From: Caballeronia fortuita
Lineage (GTDB): Bacteria > Pseudomonadota > Gammaproteobacteria > Burkholderiales > Burkholderiaceae
Length of the DNA stretch: 64,000 nt
Assembly (NCBI RefSeq): GCF_001544835.2
Contig: NZ_FCNX02000002.1
Location: 186,001 to 250,000 of the forward strand
Direction of reading: 5' to 3'
Shown: positions 54,064-62,451 of the stretch, one piece after another
How positions within the stretch are numbered: the first letter of the stretch is position 1
Layout: each line of letters begins with the position of its first letter
Made by a program: the position numbers and the translations under genes
Notes under the pieces: generated by a model
Database searches by the model: none
What the model saw: the letters and a program-made list of their open reading frames with translations, nothing else
What the model was told of the DNA's origin: nothing

Positions 54064-55025
54064 GCGCGCTCGAAGTGTCCGGCATCGTACGTGCCTTTCC
54101 CGTGCGCAGCGGACTGTTCGCCAGGCCGAAACTGCTGCGCGCGGTGGAGAACGCCTCCTTCGTGCTGCCGCGCGGCGGCACGTTCGGGCTGGTGGGCGAA
54201 TCCGGATCAGGCAAGTCGACGATCGCGAAAATCATCCTCGGCGCGGACGAGCCGACGCGCGGCAGCGTGCGTTTCGGCGAGCGCGTCTTCGGCCGGTCGC
54301 CGCGCGACGCCGACCGGCGCTGGCGGCAGCGCGCCGTGCAAGCGGTCTTGCAGGACCCGTTCGGCTCGCTCGATCCGCAGATGAGCATAGGCGACATCGT
54401 CCTCGAACCGTTGCGCATCCAGAAGAGCGGCTTCGTGCGCGACGCCTTGCACAGGCGCCTCGACGAATTGCTCGCGCAAGTCGGCCTGCCCGCCGAGTTC
54501 AAGCGCCGCCGTCCAGGCGAACTGAGCGGCGGCCAGCGACAGCGCGTGGCGATCGCACGCGCGCTCGTGCTGGAGCCGGAAATTCTCGTCCTCGACGAGC
54601 CCGTCTCCGCGCTCGACGTCTCCATTCAGGCGCAAGTGCTCAATCTGCTGAAGGATCTGCAGGACGCACTCGGCCTTTCCTATCTGCTGATTTCGCACGA
54701 CCTCGCCGTGGTCGCCTTCATGAGCAGCCATATCGGCGTGCTCTATCTCGGGCGATTCATGGAGCAAGGAACGCGCGACGACATCGTGGTGCGCGCGGCG
54801 CATCCGTACACGCATGCGCTGATCGCCGCGTCCGAGCCGGAAGCCCACGGCGTGCAGGCGATCGGCGGCGAGATTGCGTCGCCGCTCGCGCCGCCCGCCG
54901 GTTGCGTCTTTCACGCGCGCTGCCCTGCCGCGCGCGAACTTTGCCGCAGTGTCGCGCCACCCGAGCAGCATCTTTCGGCGACACATCGCGTGACGTGTCA
55001 CTTTCCGCTCACATCGAAGGCTTGA
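54060..55025 (+). CDS. ABC transporter ATPase, DppF type
   Basis: A 321-residue ATP-binding subunit with [31 protein letters not shown] and [12 protein letters not shown]. The C terminus has the class cysteines (GCVFHARCPAARELC). It starts at ATG 54060 in an ATGA overlap. With DppD it completes a two-ATPase importer, whereas the first system in this window (6485) uses one double-length ATPase. Confidence 0.94.
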   Translation: MSALEVSGIVRAFPVRSGLFARPKLLRAVENASFVLPRGGTFGLVGESGSGKSTIAKIILGADEPTRGSVRFGERVFGRSPRDADRRWRQRAVQAVLQDPFGSLDPQMSIGDIVLEPLRIQKSGFVRDALHRRLDELLAQVGLPAEFKRRRPGELSGGQRQRVAIARALVLEPEILVLDEPVSALDVSIQAQVLNLLKDLQDALGLSYLLISHDLAVVAFMSSHIGVLYLGRFMEQGTRDDIVVRAAHPYTHALIAASEPEAHGVQAIGGEIASPLAPPAGCVFHARCPAARELCRSVAPPEQHLSATHRVTCHFPLTSKA

Positions 55026-55028
55026 GTC

Positions 55029-56420
55029 ATGGCAAAAGAGATTCGCATCAACGCGTTCCTGGCTTTCGCGCCGACGCATCTGTCGCCCGGACTGTGGGCG
55101 CATCCGCGCGACCGTGCCCTCGACTACAACTCGCTCGCGCTCTGGACCGATCTCGCGCGCACGGCCGAGCGCGGCGGCTACGACGCGCTCTTTTTCGCCG
55201 ATGGCATCAGCCAGTACGACGTCTACGGCGGATCGAACGCGGCGGGCGTGCGCTGGGGCCTGCAATTCCCGCGGCTCGATCCGCTGCTGCTCGTCTCCGC
55301 GATGGCGCAGGTCACCGAACATCTCGGCTTCGCGGTGACGAGCAGCGTGAGCTACGAAGCGCCGTTCCTCTTCGCGCGGCGCATGTCGACGCTCGATCAT
55401 CTGACGCGCGGGCGAGTCGGCTGGAACATCGTGACGAGTTTCGGGCAAAGCGGCTCGCGGGCGATCGGCCAGGCGGACGCCCGTCCGCACGACGAGCGCT
55501 ACGACCTCGCCGACGAGTACATGGAAATCGTCTACCGGCTCTGGGAAGAGAGCTGGGAAGACGGCGCGGCCGTGCGTGACCGCGACGCGCGCGTGTTCGC
55601 TGACCCTGCGCGCGTGCATGAAATCCGTCACGAAGGCCGCTTCTTTTCGATGCAGGGCACGCATTACTCGGAGCCCTCGCCGCAGCGCACGCCGCTGCTC
55701 TATCAGGCGGGCGCATCGAATCGCGGCAAGGATTTCGCCGCGCGTCATGCCGAATGCGTATTTCTCAGCTCGCCGACCGCGCATCTGATCGCGCGCGATG
55801 TGGCCGACGTGCGCGCACGTGCCGCCGCGCTCGGCCGCGATCCGGCATCGGTGCTGTTCTTCTCGCTCGCCACCGTGATCGTCGCGCCGACGTCGGACGA
55901 AGCGCAGGCGAAATGGCAGGACATTCAGCGCCACGTGAGCCTCGAAGGCGCGCTCGCGCTGTTCTCCCGCTGGAGCGGCATCGACCTGTCGAAGTACAGC
56001 CCCGACGATTCCTTGCAATACGTGAAGAGCGAAGGCATGCAGTCGGCGATCGAAGCCTTCACCGTCGCCGACCCCGGGCGCGTATGGACCATCGGCGAGC
56101 TGGCGGTCTTCAACGCGATCGGCGGCAAGGGGCCGGTGTTCATCGGCTCGCCAGCCGAAATCGCCGATGCGCTCGAAAGCTGGAAAGCGCAGACCGGCGT
56201 CGATGGCTTCAATCTCAGTCACGCGCTGCTGCCCGGCACGCACGAGGATTTCGTCGATCTCGTGGTGCCCGAGCTGCGGCGTCGCGGCGTCTACAAGAAC
56301 GCCTATCGCGCGGGCACGCTGCGGGAAAAGCTGTACGGCGAAGGTCACGCGCATCTTGACGCACCGCATCCCGCGGCCACGCATCGCGCAGCATTCATCG
56401 AGGAGAACACTCATGCTTGA
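55029..56420 (+). CDS. NtaA/SnaA/DszA-type FMN-dependent monooxygenase
   Basis: A 463-residue luciferase-like monooxygenase. Blocks: IRINAFLAFAPTHLSPGLWAHPRDRALDY, FFADGISQYDVYGGS, SVSYEAPFLFARRMSTLDHLTRGRVGWNIVTS and VDGFNLSHALLPGTHEDFVDLVVPEL. It starts 3 bases after the ATPase gene with GAAGG upstream. It is closely similar to the genes at 613 and 57249. The link to the importer suggests that it cleaves the imported compound using FMNH2. Confidence 0.93.
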   Translation: MAKEIRINAFLAFAPTHLSPGLWAHPRDRALDYNSLALWTDLARTAERGGYDALFFADGISQYDVYGGSNAAGVRWGLQFPRLDPLLLVSAMAQVTEHLGFAVTSSVSYEAPFLFARRMSTLDHLTRGRVGWNIVTSFGQSGSRAIGQADARPHDERYDLADEYMEIVYRLWEESWEDGAAVRDRDARVFADPARVHEIRHEGRFFSMQGTHYSEPSPQRTPLLYQAGASNRGKDFAARHAECVFLSSPTAHLIARDVADVRARAAALGRDPASVLFFSLATVIVAPTSDEAQAKWQDIQRHVSLEGALALFSRWSGIDLSKYSPDDSLQYVKSEGMQSAIEAFTVADPGRVWTIGELAVFNAIGGKGPVFIGSPAEIADALESWKAQTGVDGFNLSHALLPGTHEDFVDLVVPELRRRGVYKNAYRAGTLREKLYGEGHAHLDAPHPAATHRAAFIEENTHA

Positions 56421-57252
56421 TACCGCGTACGAAACCATCACCGTGCAGCCGCTCACGCGTCATATCGGCGCGCTGATCGGCGGCATCGATCTCACGCGGG
56501 CGCTCGCGCCCGAACAAGTCGCCGACGTGCGCCGCGCACTACTCGCGCATCAGGTGATCTTCTTTCGTGACCAGCCGATCAGCCTCGATCAGCATCTCGC
56601 GCTCGGCCGTCATTTCGGCACGCTGCACGTTCATCCGAACAGCCCCGGCCCCGACGGCTATCCGGAAATTCTGCCGATTCACAGCGATGCGACGACGAAG
56701 CGCATCGCGGGCGACCGCTGGCATTCCGACGTCTCATGCGACGAAGCACCGCCGATGGGCAGCATCCTGCATCTGCATACGCTGCCCTCGCACGGCGGCG
56801 ACACGCTCTTTTCCAGTTCATACGCGGTGTACGAATCGCTCTCTCCGGGCTTTCGAACCTATCTCGAAGGACTGACCGCGACGCATGACGGCGAGCCGAC
56901 CTACCGCCAACGCAACCGCCTGCGCGGCATCGACGACACCGGCAAGCAGTTTCCGCGCGCCTCGCACCCGGTCGTGCGCACGCATCCCGAGACAGGCCGC
57001 AAGGGCGTCTTCGTGAACCCGAATTTCACCACCCATATCGACGGCGTGCCGGCGGCCGAGAGCGAAGGCATCCTGCGCCTGCTCTACGAACGCTTCGCGT
57101 CGCCCGAATTCCAGGTGCGCTTTCGCTGGGAGCCGCATTCGATCGCCTTCTGGGACAACCGCGCCGTGCAGCATCTTGCCGTCTGGGATTACTACCCGGA
57201 GGTGCGCTCGGGCTATCGCGTGACGATCAACGGGGACAAGCCTTTCCTATGA
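56413..57252 (+). CDS. TauD/TfdA-family alpha-ketoglutarate-dependent dioxygenase
   Basis: A 279-residue Fe(II)/2-oxoglutarate dioxygenase. The facial triad is visible: WHSDVSCDEAPP supplies His and Asp, and FWDNRAVQHLAVWDY the distal His; the Arg for 2-oxoglutarate follows in SGYRVTI. Family members release sulfite from taurine (TauD) or sulfate from alkyl sulfates (AtsK). It overlaps the NtaA-like gene by 8 bases with AGGAG upstream, and its stop overlaps the next ATG. Presence in an operon of FMN monooxygenases shows that several C-S or C-O-S chemistries are combined. Confidence 0.92.
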   Translation: MLDTAYETITVQPLTRHIGALIGGIDLTRALAPEQVADVRRALLAHQVIFFRDQPISLDQHLALGRHFGTLHVHPNSPGPDGYPEILPIHSDATTKRIAGDRWHSDVSCDEAPPMGSILHLHTLPSHGGDTLFSSSYAVYESLSPGFRTYLEGLTATHDGEPTYRQRNRLRGIDDTGKQFPRASHPVVRTHPETGRKGVFVNPNFTTHIDGVPAAESEGILRLLYERFASPEFQVRFRWEPHSIAFWDNRAVQHLAVWDYYPEVRSGYRVTINGDKPFL

Positions 57253-58622
57253 GCACGAAGAAGGAGATTCGCGTGAACGCGTTCGCGCTGCATAGTCCGG
57301 TGCATCATTCGCCGGGCATGTGGCGCCATCCGCGCGACCGCTCGCTCGAGTACAACACGCTCGACTATTGGGTCGATCTGGCGAAGACGCTCGAGCGCGG
57401 GCTGATCGATTCACTCTTCATGGCCGACAGCATCGGCGTGAACGATGTCCATGGCGGCAGCATCGACACCGCATTGCGTCACGGCGCCCAGGTGCCCAAG
57501 CAGGACCCGGTCATGGCGCTCTCCGCGATGGCCTACGCCACGCGCCATCTCGGCCTGTGCGTGACGAGCAACGCCAATCACGAGCCGCCCTACGTATTCG
57601 CGAGGCGCATGTCGACGCTCGATCATCTGACGCGCGGGCGCATCGGCTGGAACATCGTGACGGGCTTCGCTCAGAGCAGCGTGAAGGTGCTCGGCAAGGA
57701 CGCCATCGCCTCGCGCGACGAACGCTACGACATCGCCGACGAGTACATGGACGTCGTCTACAAGCTCTGGGAGAGCAGCTGGGAAGACGGCGCGAGCGTG
57801 CGCGACACGGCGAGCGGCATCTTCGCCGATCCGTCGAAGGTGCATCGCGTCGACCATCACGGCAAGTACTTCAAGGTGCAGGGCATCCACATGACGGAGC
57901 CTTCGCCGCAGCGCACGCCGGTGCTGTTTCAGGCGGGATCGTCGGCGCGCGGGCAGCGTTTCGCGGGGCGTCACGCGGAAGGCATCTATCTCAGCGGGCC
58001 AAGCAAGAAAGTGCTCACGCCGGTCGTGGCCGGCACGCGCGCCGAAGCCGTGAAAGCCGGCCGCGACGCGCGCGACATCCAGTTCTTCACGATGGCGACG
58101 ATCATCACCGGCCGCACGACGAAAGAAGCGCGCGACAAATACGAGGACTATCGCCGCTACGTGACGCCGGAGGCTGCGCTCGCGATGTTCTCCGGCTGGA
58201 CCGGCATCGACTTCTCGACCTACGATCCGGACGAGCCGATCCGCTACATGCAGCTCGACGCGGGCACGTCGTCCGCGCTGGAAGGCTTCACGAAGCTCGA
58301 TCCGGAACGCGTGTGGACCGTGCGCGAGCTCGCCTTGCACAACGCGATCGGCGGGCGCGGGCCGGTGTTCATCGGTGCGCCGGATGAAGTGGCCAGCGCG
58401 CTCGAAGAATGGGTCGATGAAACCGACATCGACGGTTTCAACCTCAGTTATGCGGTCACGCCGGAAGCCTACGAGGATTTCGCGGATCTCGTCGTGCCCG
58501 AGTTGCAGGCACGCGGCCGCTACAAGACCGCCTACGCGCCAGGCACCCTTCGCGAGAAACTCGGGGGCGCGAGCAGCCTTCTGAACCGGCGGCATCCCGG
58601 CGCGGCGTTTCGTCTTCGATAA
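57249..58622 (+). CDS. NtaA/SnaA/DszA-type FMN-dependent monooxygenase
   Basis: A 457-residue luciferase-like monooxygenase with IRVNAFALHSPVHHSPGMWRHPRDRSLEY, FMADSIGVNDVHGGS, SNANHEPPYVFARRMSTLDHLTRGRIGWNIVTGFAQSS and IDGFNLSYAVTPEAYEDFADLVVPELQARG. It starts inside the stop of the TauD-like gene (ATGA). With the gene at 55029 it forms a pair in one operon; such pairs may act on different oxidation steps or different substrates. Confidence 0.93.
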   Translation: MSTKKEIRVNAFALHSPVHHSPGMWRHPRDRSLEYNTLDYWVDLAKTLERGLIDSLFMADSIGVNDVHGGSIDTALRHGAQVPKQDPVMALSAMAYATRHLGLCVTSNANHEPPYVFARRMSTLDHLTRGRIGWNIVTGFAQSSVKVLGKDAIASRDERYDIADEYMDVVYKLWESSWEDGASVRDTASGIFADPSKVHRVDHHGKYFKVQGIHMTEPSPQRTPVLFQAGSSARGQRFAGRHAEGIYLSGPSKKVLTPVVAGTRAEAVKAGRDARDIQFFTMATIITGRTTKEARDKYEDYRRYVTPEAALAMFSGWTGIDFSTYDPDEPIRYMQLDAGTSSALEGFTKLDPERVWTVRELALHNAIGGRGPVFIGAPDEVASALEEWVDETDIDGFNLSYAVTPEAYEDFADLVVPELQARGRYKTAYAPGTLREKLGGASSLLNRRHPGAAFRLR

Positions 58623-58637
58623 CCATCTACTCTTCAC

Positions 58638-59840
58638 ATGAGCATCCAGACCACTCTGCTTTCCGACGCGCTCGCCGCGTTGCCCGCGCTGGCGCAGGAG
58701 ATCGGCGTCGATGCCGCGCAGCGCGAAATCCGCCGGGAATTGCCGTTCGCGGCCTTCGACGCCTTCCGCCGTTCCGGTCTCGGCGCGTTGCGGATACCCG
58801 CCGAGCGCGGCGGTCTCGGTGGCACGCTCGAAGACGCGATCCACGTCGTGACGACGCTCGCCGCCGCCGAATCGAACGTCGCGCATGCGTTGCGCGTGCA
58901 TTTCGATGTCGTCGAGTCCTTGCGGCTCGCGCCGCGCACGACGTTCCACGACCGGCAGGTGAGCCGCATCGTCGAAGGGGCGCTGTTCGGCGGCGCATCG
59001 GGCGAACAAGGCACCGCGCGCGCCGGCGAGATCGAGACCGTGCTTCGGCGCAAAGGCGATCACTTTCGCGTGACGGGCAAGAAGTACTACACGACGGGCA
59101 CCGCCTACGCCGACTTCGTTCGCACCAATCTCGTCGATGAAGACGGCAAGGGCGTCACCGCCATCATTCCGGTGCGCGCCGAGGGCGTGGAAGTGCTCGA
59201 CGACTGGGACGGCATGGGACAGCGCATGACGGCGAGCGGCAGCACCGTATTCGACAACGTGCGCGTCGATGCGAGCGAAGTCGTCGATAAGGGCTATGGC
59301 TCGCTCGCCGGGCGGCATGGCGGCGCGTATCGTCAGTTGCATCTGGTGGCGGTGGCGGCGGGCATCGTGCGCAATATCGTCGCCGATGCACGGACCTACG
59401 TGAGCGCGCATGGCCGCCCCGTCATGCACTCGACCGCGCCGAGCGCCCGCGAGGACGTGTTCATCCAGCAGGTCGTCGGCGAGCTGTCGGCGCTGAGCCA
59501 TACCATCGACGTGCTGGTGCGCGAGAACGCACGCGCGCTCGGAGCGTCGTCGGATGCCATTCTGCGCGGCGATCACGATGCGGACGAACGCGTGCTGCAA
59601 GGTGCGCTCGCCACAGCGCGCACGCAGATCGTCGTCGGCAGGCTGGCGTTGCAGGCGGGCGAGCGGCTCTTCGATGCAGGCGGCGCATCGGCGACCTCTC
59701 GCAAGCACAATTTCGACCGCCACTGGCGCAATCTCCGCACGATCTTCAGCCACAACCCGCTGCACCACAAGGCCAGGGTCGTCGGCGACTATGTGCTCAA
59801 CGGCGTGAAGACGCATCTGGTGGAAGGCCGCACGTTCTGA
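58638..59840 (+). CDS. DszC/SfnB-type flavin-dependent monooxygenase
   Basis: A 400-residue acyl-CoA-dehydrogenase-fold protein, paralogous and equal in length to the gene at 5248. Blocks: ERGGLGGTLEDAIHVVTTLAAAESNVAHALRVHFD, KKYYTTGTAYADFVR, DDWDGMGQRMTASG and HWRNLRTIFSHNPLHHKARVVGDYVLNG. It ends the nine-gene operon, 15 bases after the NtaA-like gene. In DszC, C-terminal and N-terminal histidines take part in forming the flavin hydroperoxide; the AHALRVHF and SHNP histidines here are candidates (inference). Confidence 0.91.
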   Translation: MSIQTTLLSDALAALPALAQEIGVDAAQREIRRELPFAAFDAFRRSGLGALRIPAERGGLGGTLEDAIHVVTTLAAAESNVAHALRVHFDVVESLRLAPRTTFHDRQVSRIVEGALFGGASGEQGTARAGEIETVLRRKGDHFRVTGKKYYTTGTAYADFVRTNLVDEDGKGVTAIIPVRAEGVEVLDDWDGMGQRMTASGSTVFDNVRVDASEVVDKGYGSLAGRHGGAYRQLHLVAVAAGIVRNIVADARTYVSAHGRPVMHSTAPSAREDVFIQQVVGELSALSHTIDVLVRENARALGASSDAILRGDHDADERVLQGALATARTQIVVGRLALQAGERLFDAGGASATSRKHNFDRHWRNLRTIFSHNPLHHKARVVGDYVLNGVKTHLVEGRTF

Positions 59841-60085
59841 GCGACGCGGCGCACCTCGGCCGCCGCGAACCGCTCGGCCGGCCGGGGCAAACCAGGATGC
59901 TTGCGTGCTGAATACGCCGCCTGCGCGAACAACGCGGTGTGTTCGCGCCGCTCCACACGGCTCGCCTCCTCGCTGCCGCGCGTGAAAGTGCGCGGGGCTT
60001 CGCACGCGCTATTCACCGCGCATCCGGACAGCACCTCAAAGGTAGAAGTCCATTCTGCCTCTTGCCTTACAATGCGCGGTAGATG
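59841..60085. other. Intergenic region between convergent genes, nothing recognised
   Basis: A 245-base gap between the convergent DszC-like and allantoinase-like genes. It is GC-rich in its first half; I see no gene, tRNA or convincing terminator hairpin with a T-run. Confidence 0.4.
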
Positions 60086-61408
60086 TCAGGCGCTCGCCGT
60101 CACCACCCTTCCATTCGCCGGAGTTGTTTCGCCCTTCAACGCGCCTCGCAAGTACACCGCCGCCAGCGACCATGACACGTGCATGCCATCGAACGGCGTG
60201 TAACGTGCCTTCGAGCGCTGATCTTCGTTGCGCAAGGTCGTCGATCGTTCGGGGTCGAGGAGTAGCAAGTCCGCGTCGTATCCCGGAGCGAGCAAACCCT
60301 TCGTCGCGCCGAGACCGAAGCGTTGCGCCGGATTGTGCGCGCAGAGCTTCGCGATATCGCGCAAGGTGATTTCGCCTCTTTCGACCAGATGCAGCAGCGT
60401 GGCAAGAAAGGTCTGCACGCCAGGCATGCCGCTGGGAACGTCGCGAAAATCATCGTAGTGCGCAGCTTTCTCTGCATGAGCATGCGGTGCGTGATCGGTG
60501 ACGAGCATGTCGATCAACCCTTCCCGCACGGCGGCCAGCAAGGCCACCCGGTCGCCTTCGGGGCGAAACGGCGGCAACGCCTTGAAGAAATTGCGCCGCT
60601 CGTCGTAAACGTCTTCTGTCAGCAGCAATGCCTGCGGTGTAGTTTCGATACTCACGTCGGCAAGATCTCGCAGGCGTCGCCACGTATCGACGCCGAGCTT
60701 CGAATTGCCCTGGCGCAGATGCACGCGTGCGCCCGTCGCGGCGGCAGCGAGCACGGCATTCGCAATACCCGCCGCTTCAAAAACGGGCGGACGGCTTGCG
60801 AGCAAAGCATTCAGTCCAGCCCTTCCGGTATCTGTTTGCGGCGCACTCTGCAACGAGTGATCGCCCGGCGATATGCAAGCGAGCGTGTTCAGCGGTCTCA
60901 ACGCCTTGAGCGAATTCATGAGCGCCTCCTGCGTATCGTGCCGATATGCCTCGGGCACGCCCGCCATGAACAGTTCGAACGATACGGGATCGAGCGCGCG
61001 CACATCATCGATTGACGGATGATCGCGGAGCTTCGCCACCTGAAAACCTACGTCGACATGGATGCGTCCGCCTGCCAGCGTCATCTTCTCGCGCAGGTCC
61101 GATGCATGGGTTGTGATCGGCAGGTCGGTCGGCATGTCGAGTAGCGTAGTCACGCCGCCGAGCGCGGCAGCGCGCGTGCCCGAATCGAAGTCTTCCTTGT
61201 GCGTGTAGCCGGGATCGCACAGATGAACGTGGGTATCGACGAGCCCGGGCAGGATTACGAGGCCGCGCACATCGCGGGTCGCGCGGGTTTCGGCGGGCGT
61301 TCCCGGTGCGAGGAGTGCGGCAATCTTTTGATCGATGATGGCAAGATCCGCGCAACGCTCGCCGTTGGCGTCGACGAGCTTCGCGCCGCGCAGAATGAGA
61401 TCGAACAT
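60086..61408 (-). CDS. Dihydroorotase/allantoinase-like amidohydrolase with altered metal ligands
   Basis: A 440-residue cyclic-amidohydrolase homologue (AllB/PyrC class). The first metal motif DTHVHLCDPGYTHKEDFDSG and the C-terminal Asp motif VTDHAPHAHAEK are intact, and the GLLAPGYDADLLLLDPE ending is normal. By eye, the usually carboxylated Lys (FKxFM) is Glu in VSFELFMAG, the HAE histidine is missing in LACISPGDHSLQ, and the HVS histidine is Gln in HLRQGNSKLG. If that alignment is right, the binuclear site cannot form in the standard way. Its start lies 2 bases after the stop of the FMN oxidoreductase gene. Function is uncertain; a ring-opening amidohydrolase with a different metal site or a non-catalytic role are possible. 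Confidence 0.82.
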   Translation of the reverse strand: MFDLILRGAKLVDANGERCADLAIIDQKIAALLAPGTPAETRATRDVRGLVILPGLVDTHVHLCDPGYTHKEDFDSGTRAAALGGVTTLLDMPTDLPITTHASDLREKMTLAGGRIHVDVGFQVAKLRDHPSIDDVRALDPVSFELFMAGVPEAYRHDTQEALMNSLKALRPLNTLACISPGDHSLQSAPQTDTGRAGLNALLASRPPVFEAAGIANAVLAAAATGARVHLRQGNSKLGVDTWRRLRDLADVSIETTPQALLLTEDVYDERRNFFKALPPFRPEGDRVALLAAVREGLIDMLVTDHAPHAHAEKAAHYDDFRDVPSGMPGVQTFLATLLHLVERGEITLRDIAKLCAHNPAQRFGLGATKGLLAPGYDADLLLLDPERSTTLRNEDQRSKARYTPFDGMHVSWSLAAVYLRGALKGETTPANGRVVTASA

Positions 61409-61410
61409 GG

Positions 61411-62451
61411 TCAGTCGAGCCTGATGAGTTGATCGCGTGCGATATCGCCGGGCGATGCCGCGCCCATCCACGCACAAATGGCCTGCACTTCGCCGACAAG
61501 GCCGCTCAGCAGGTCGTGTACCGCCGCTTCGCCGCCCGCCGCGAGCGCATGCACGACGGGGCGCACGACAATCGACAGATGCGCACCCAGCACACGCGCC
61601 GCGACGATATCGGCGGCCTGGCGAATGCCGCCGTCGACGAGCAGCGCCATGCCGTCCTCGAGTGCTGCACCGATGCTCGCAAGTTGCCCCGCGACCGGCG
61701 CCCAGCGATACGACTGCCGCACGCCGATGTTCGACACCATCACGCCATCGCAACCGGCGGCCTGCGCGGCGCGTGCATCGTCGGGATGCAGGACGCCCTT
61801 GAGCACGAGGCGCATGCCGAGCGCATGGACCACGGTCAGCAGTTCGCTCATCGCGTCCATGCCCCACGATGGAAACGCAGGCAGCCGCGCCACGCCCTCG
61901 CTCGCGCCGATGGTCGCCCAGCCGCGTTGCGCGACTTGCGCGGCGACATCGACGCCGCCCGGATGCAGGCCCGGCACCGGATGCACGGGCGCCAGCACCG
62001 TCAGCACGATGCCTTGGCAACCCGCCCGCGACGCTTCTCGCGCGAGGCGCACGGCACGTTCCAGCGGTCCGGCTGCGCGCAGTTGCAACCAGCAATCGGC
62101 GCGCGTCGCGGTGATGTCGCCAAGCGGCGTCACCGCTTCCTCGGACACGACGACCGGCAAACCTAGCGACGCGCATACGCGAGCGATTGCCGTCACGCCC
62201 TCCTCGCCGAACAGACGATCCGCCGCAAATGCGCCGACGCCGATCGGCGCGGCATAGTCGCAGCCGAACAGGCGGCACGTGACATCGACATGATCGTGGC
62301 CCTGCAAGACGCGCGGCACCAGCCGGTAACGCGACCACGCGAGTTCATTGGGATCGGCGTCGTCGGGGCGCATGTCGTGCGGACGGCCGGCGAGATAGCC
62401 GTATAACTCCGCGCCAAGTGCGGCGCGCGAGGCATCGCGGAAGTCTTTCAT
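61411..62451 (-). CDS. FMN-dependent alpha-hydroxy-acid oxidase homologue lacking catalytic His
   Basis: A 346-residue (beta/alpha)8 flavoprotein related to glycolate oxidase and L-lactate dehydrogenase. Recognisable parts are the N-terminal Asp-rich helix, YRLVPRVLQG, APIGVGAFAADRLFGEEG, the FMN-contacting Lys in LVLKGVLHPDDA and VDGGIRQAADIVAARVLGA. The active site is altered: the signature SNHGGRQ reads SNIGVRQ (catalytic His replaced by Ile), QLY reads QLR, and the TVDxPxxGxR segment reads TVLAPVHPVPG. It is therefore unlikely to oxidise hydroxy acids by the usual mechanism. The start overlaps the transporter stop by ATGA, so it is co-expressed with it. Confidence 0.85.
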   Translation of the reverse strand: MKDFRDASRAALGAELYGYLAGRPHDMRPDDADPNELAWSRYRLVPRVLQGHDHVDVTCRLFGCDYAAPIGVGAFAADRLFGEEGVTAIARVCASLGLPVVVSEEAVTPLGDITATRADCWLQLRAAGPLERAVRLAREASRAGCQGIVLTVLAPVHPVPGLHPGGVDVAAQVAQRGWATIGASEGVARLPAFPSWGMDAMSELLTVVHALGMRLVLKGVLHPDDARAAQAAGCDGVMVSNIGVRQSYRWAPVAGQLASIGAALEDGMALLVDGGIRQAADIVAARVLGAHLSIVVRPVVHALAAGGEAAVHDLLSGLVGEVQAICAWMGAASPGDIARDQLIRLD

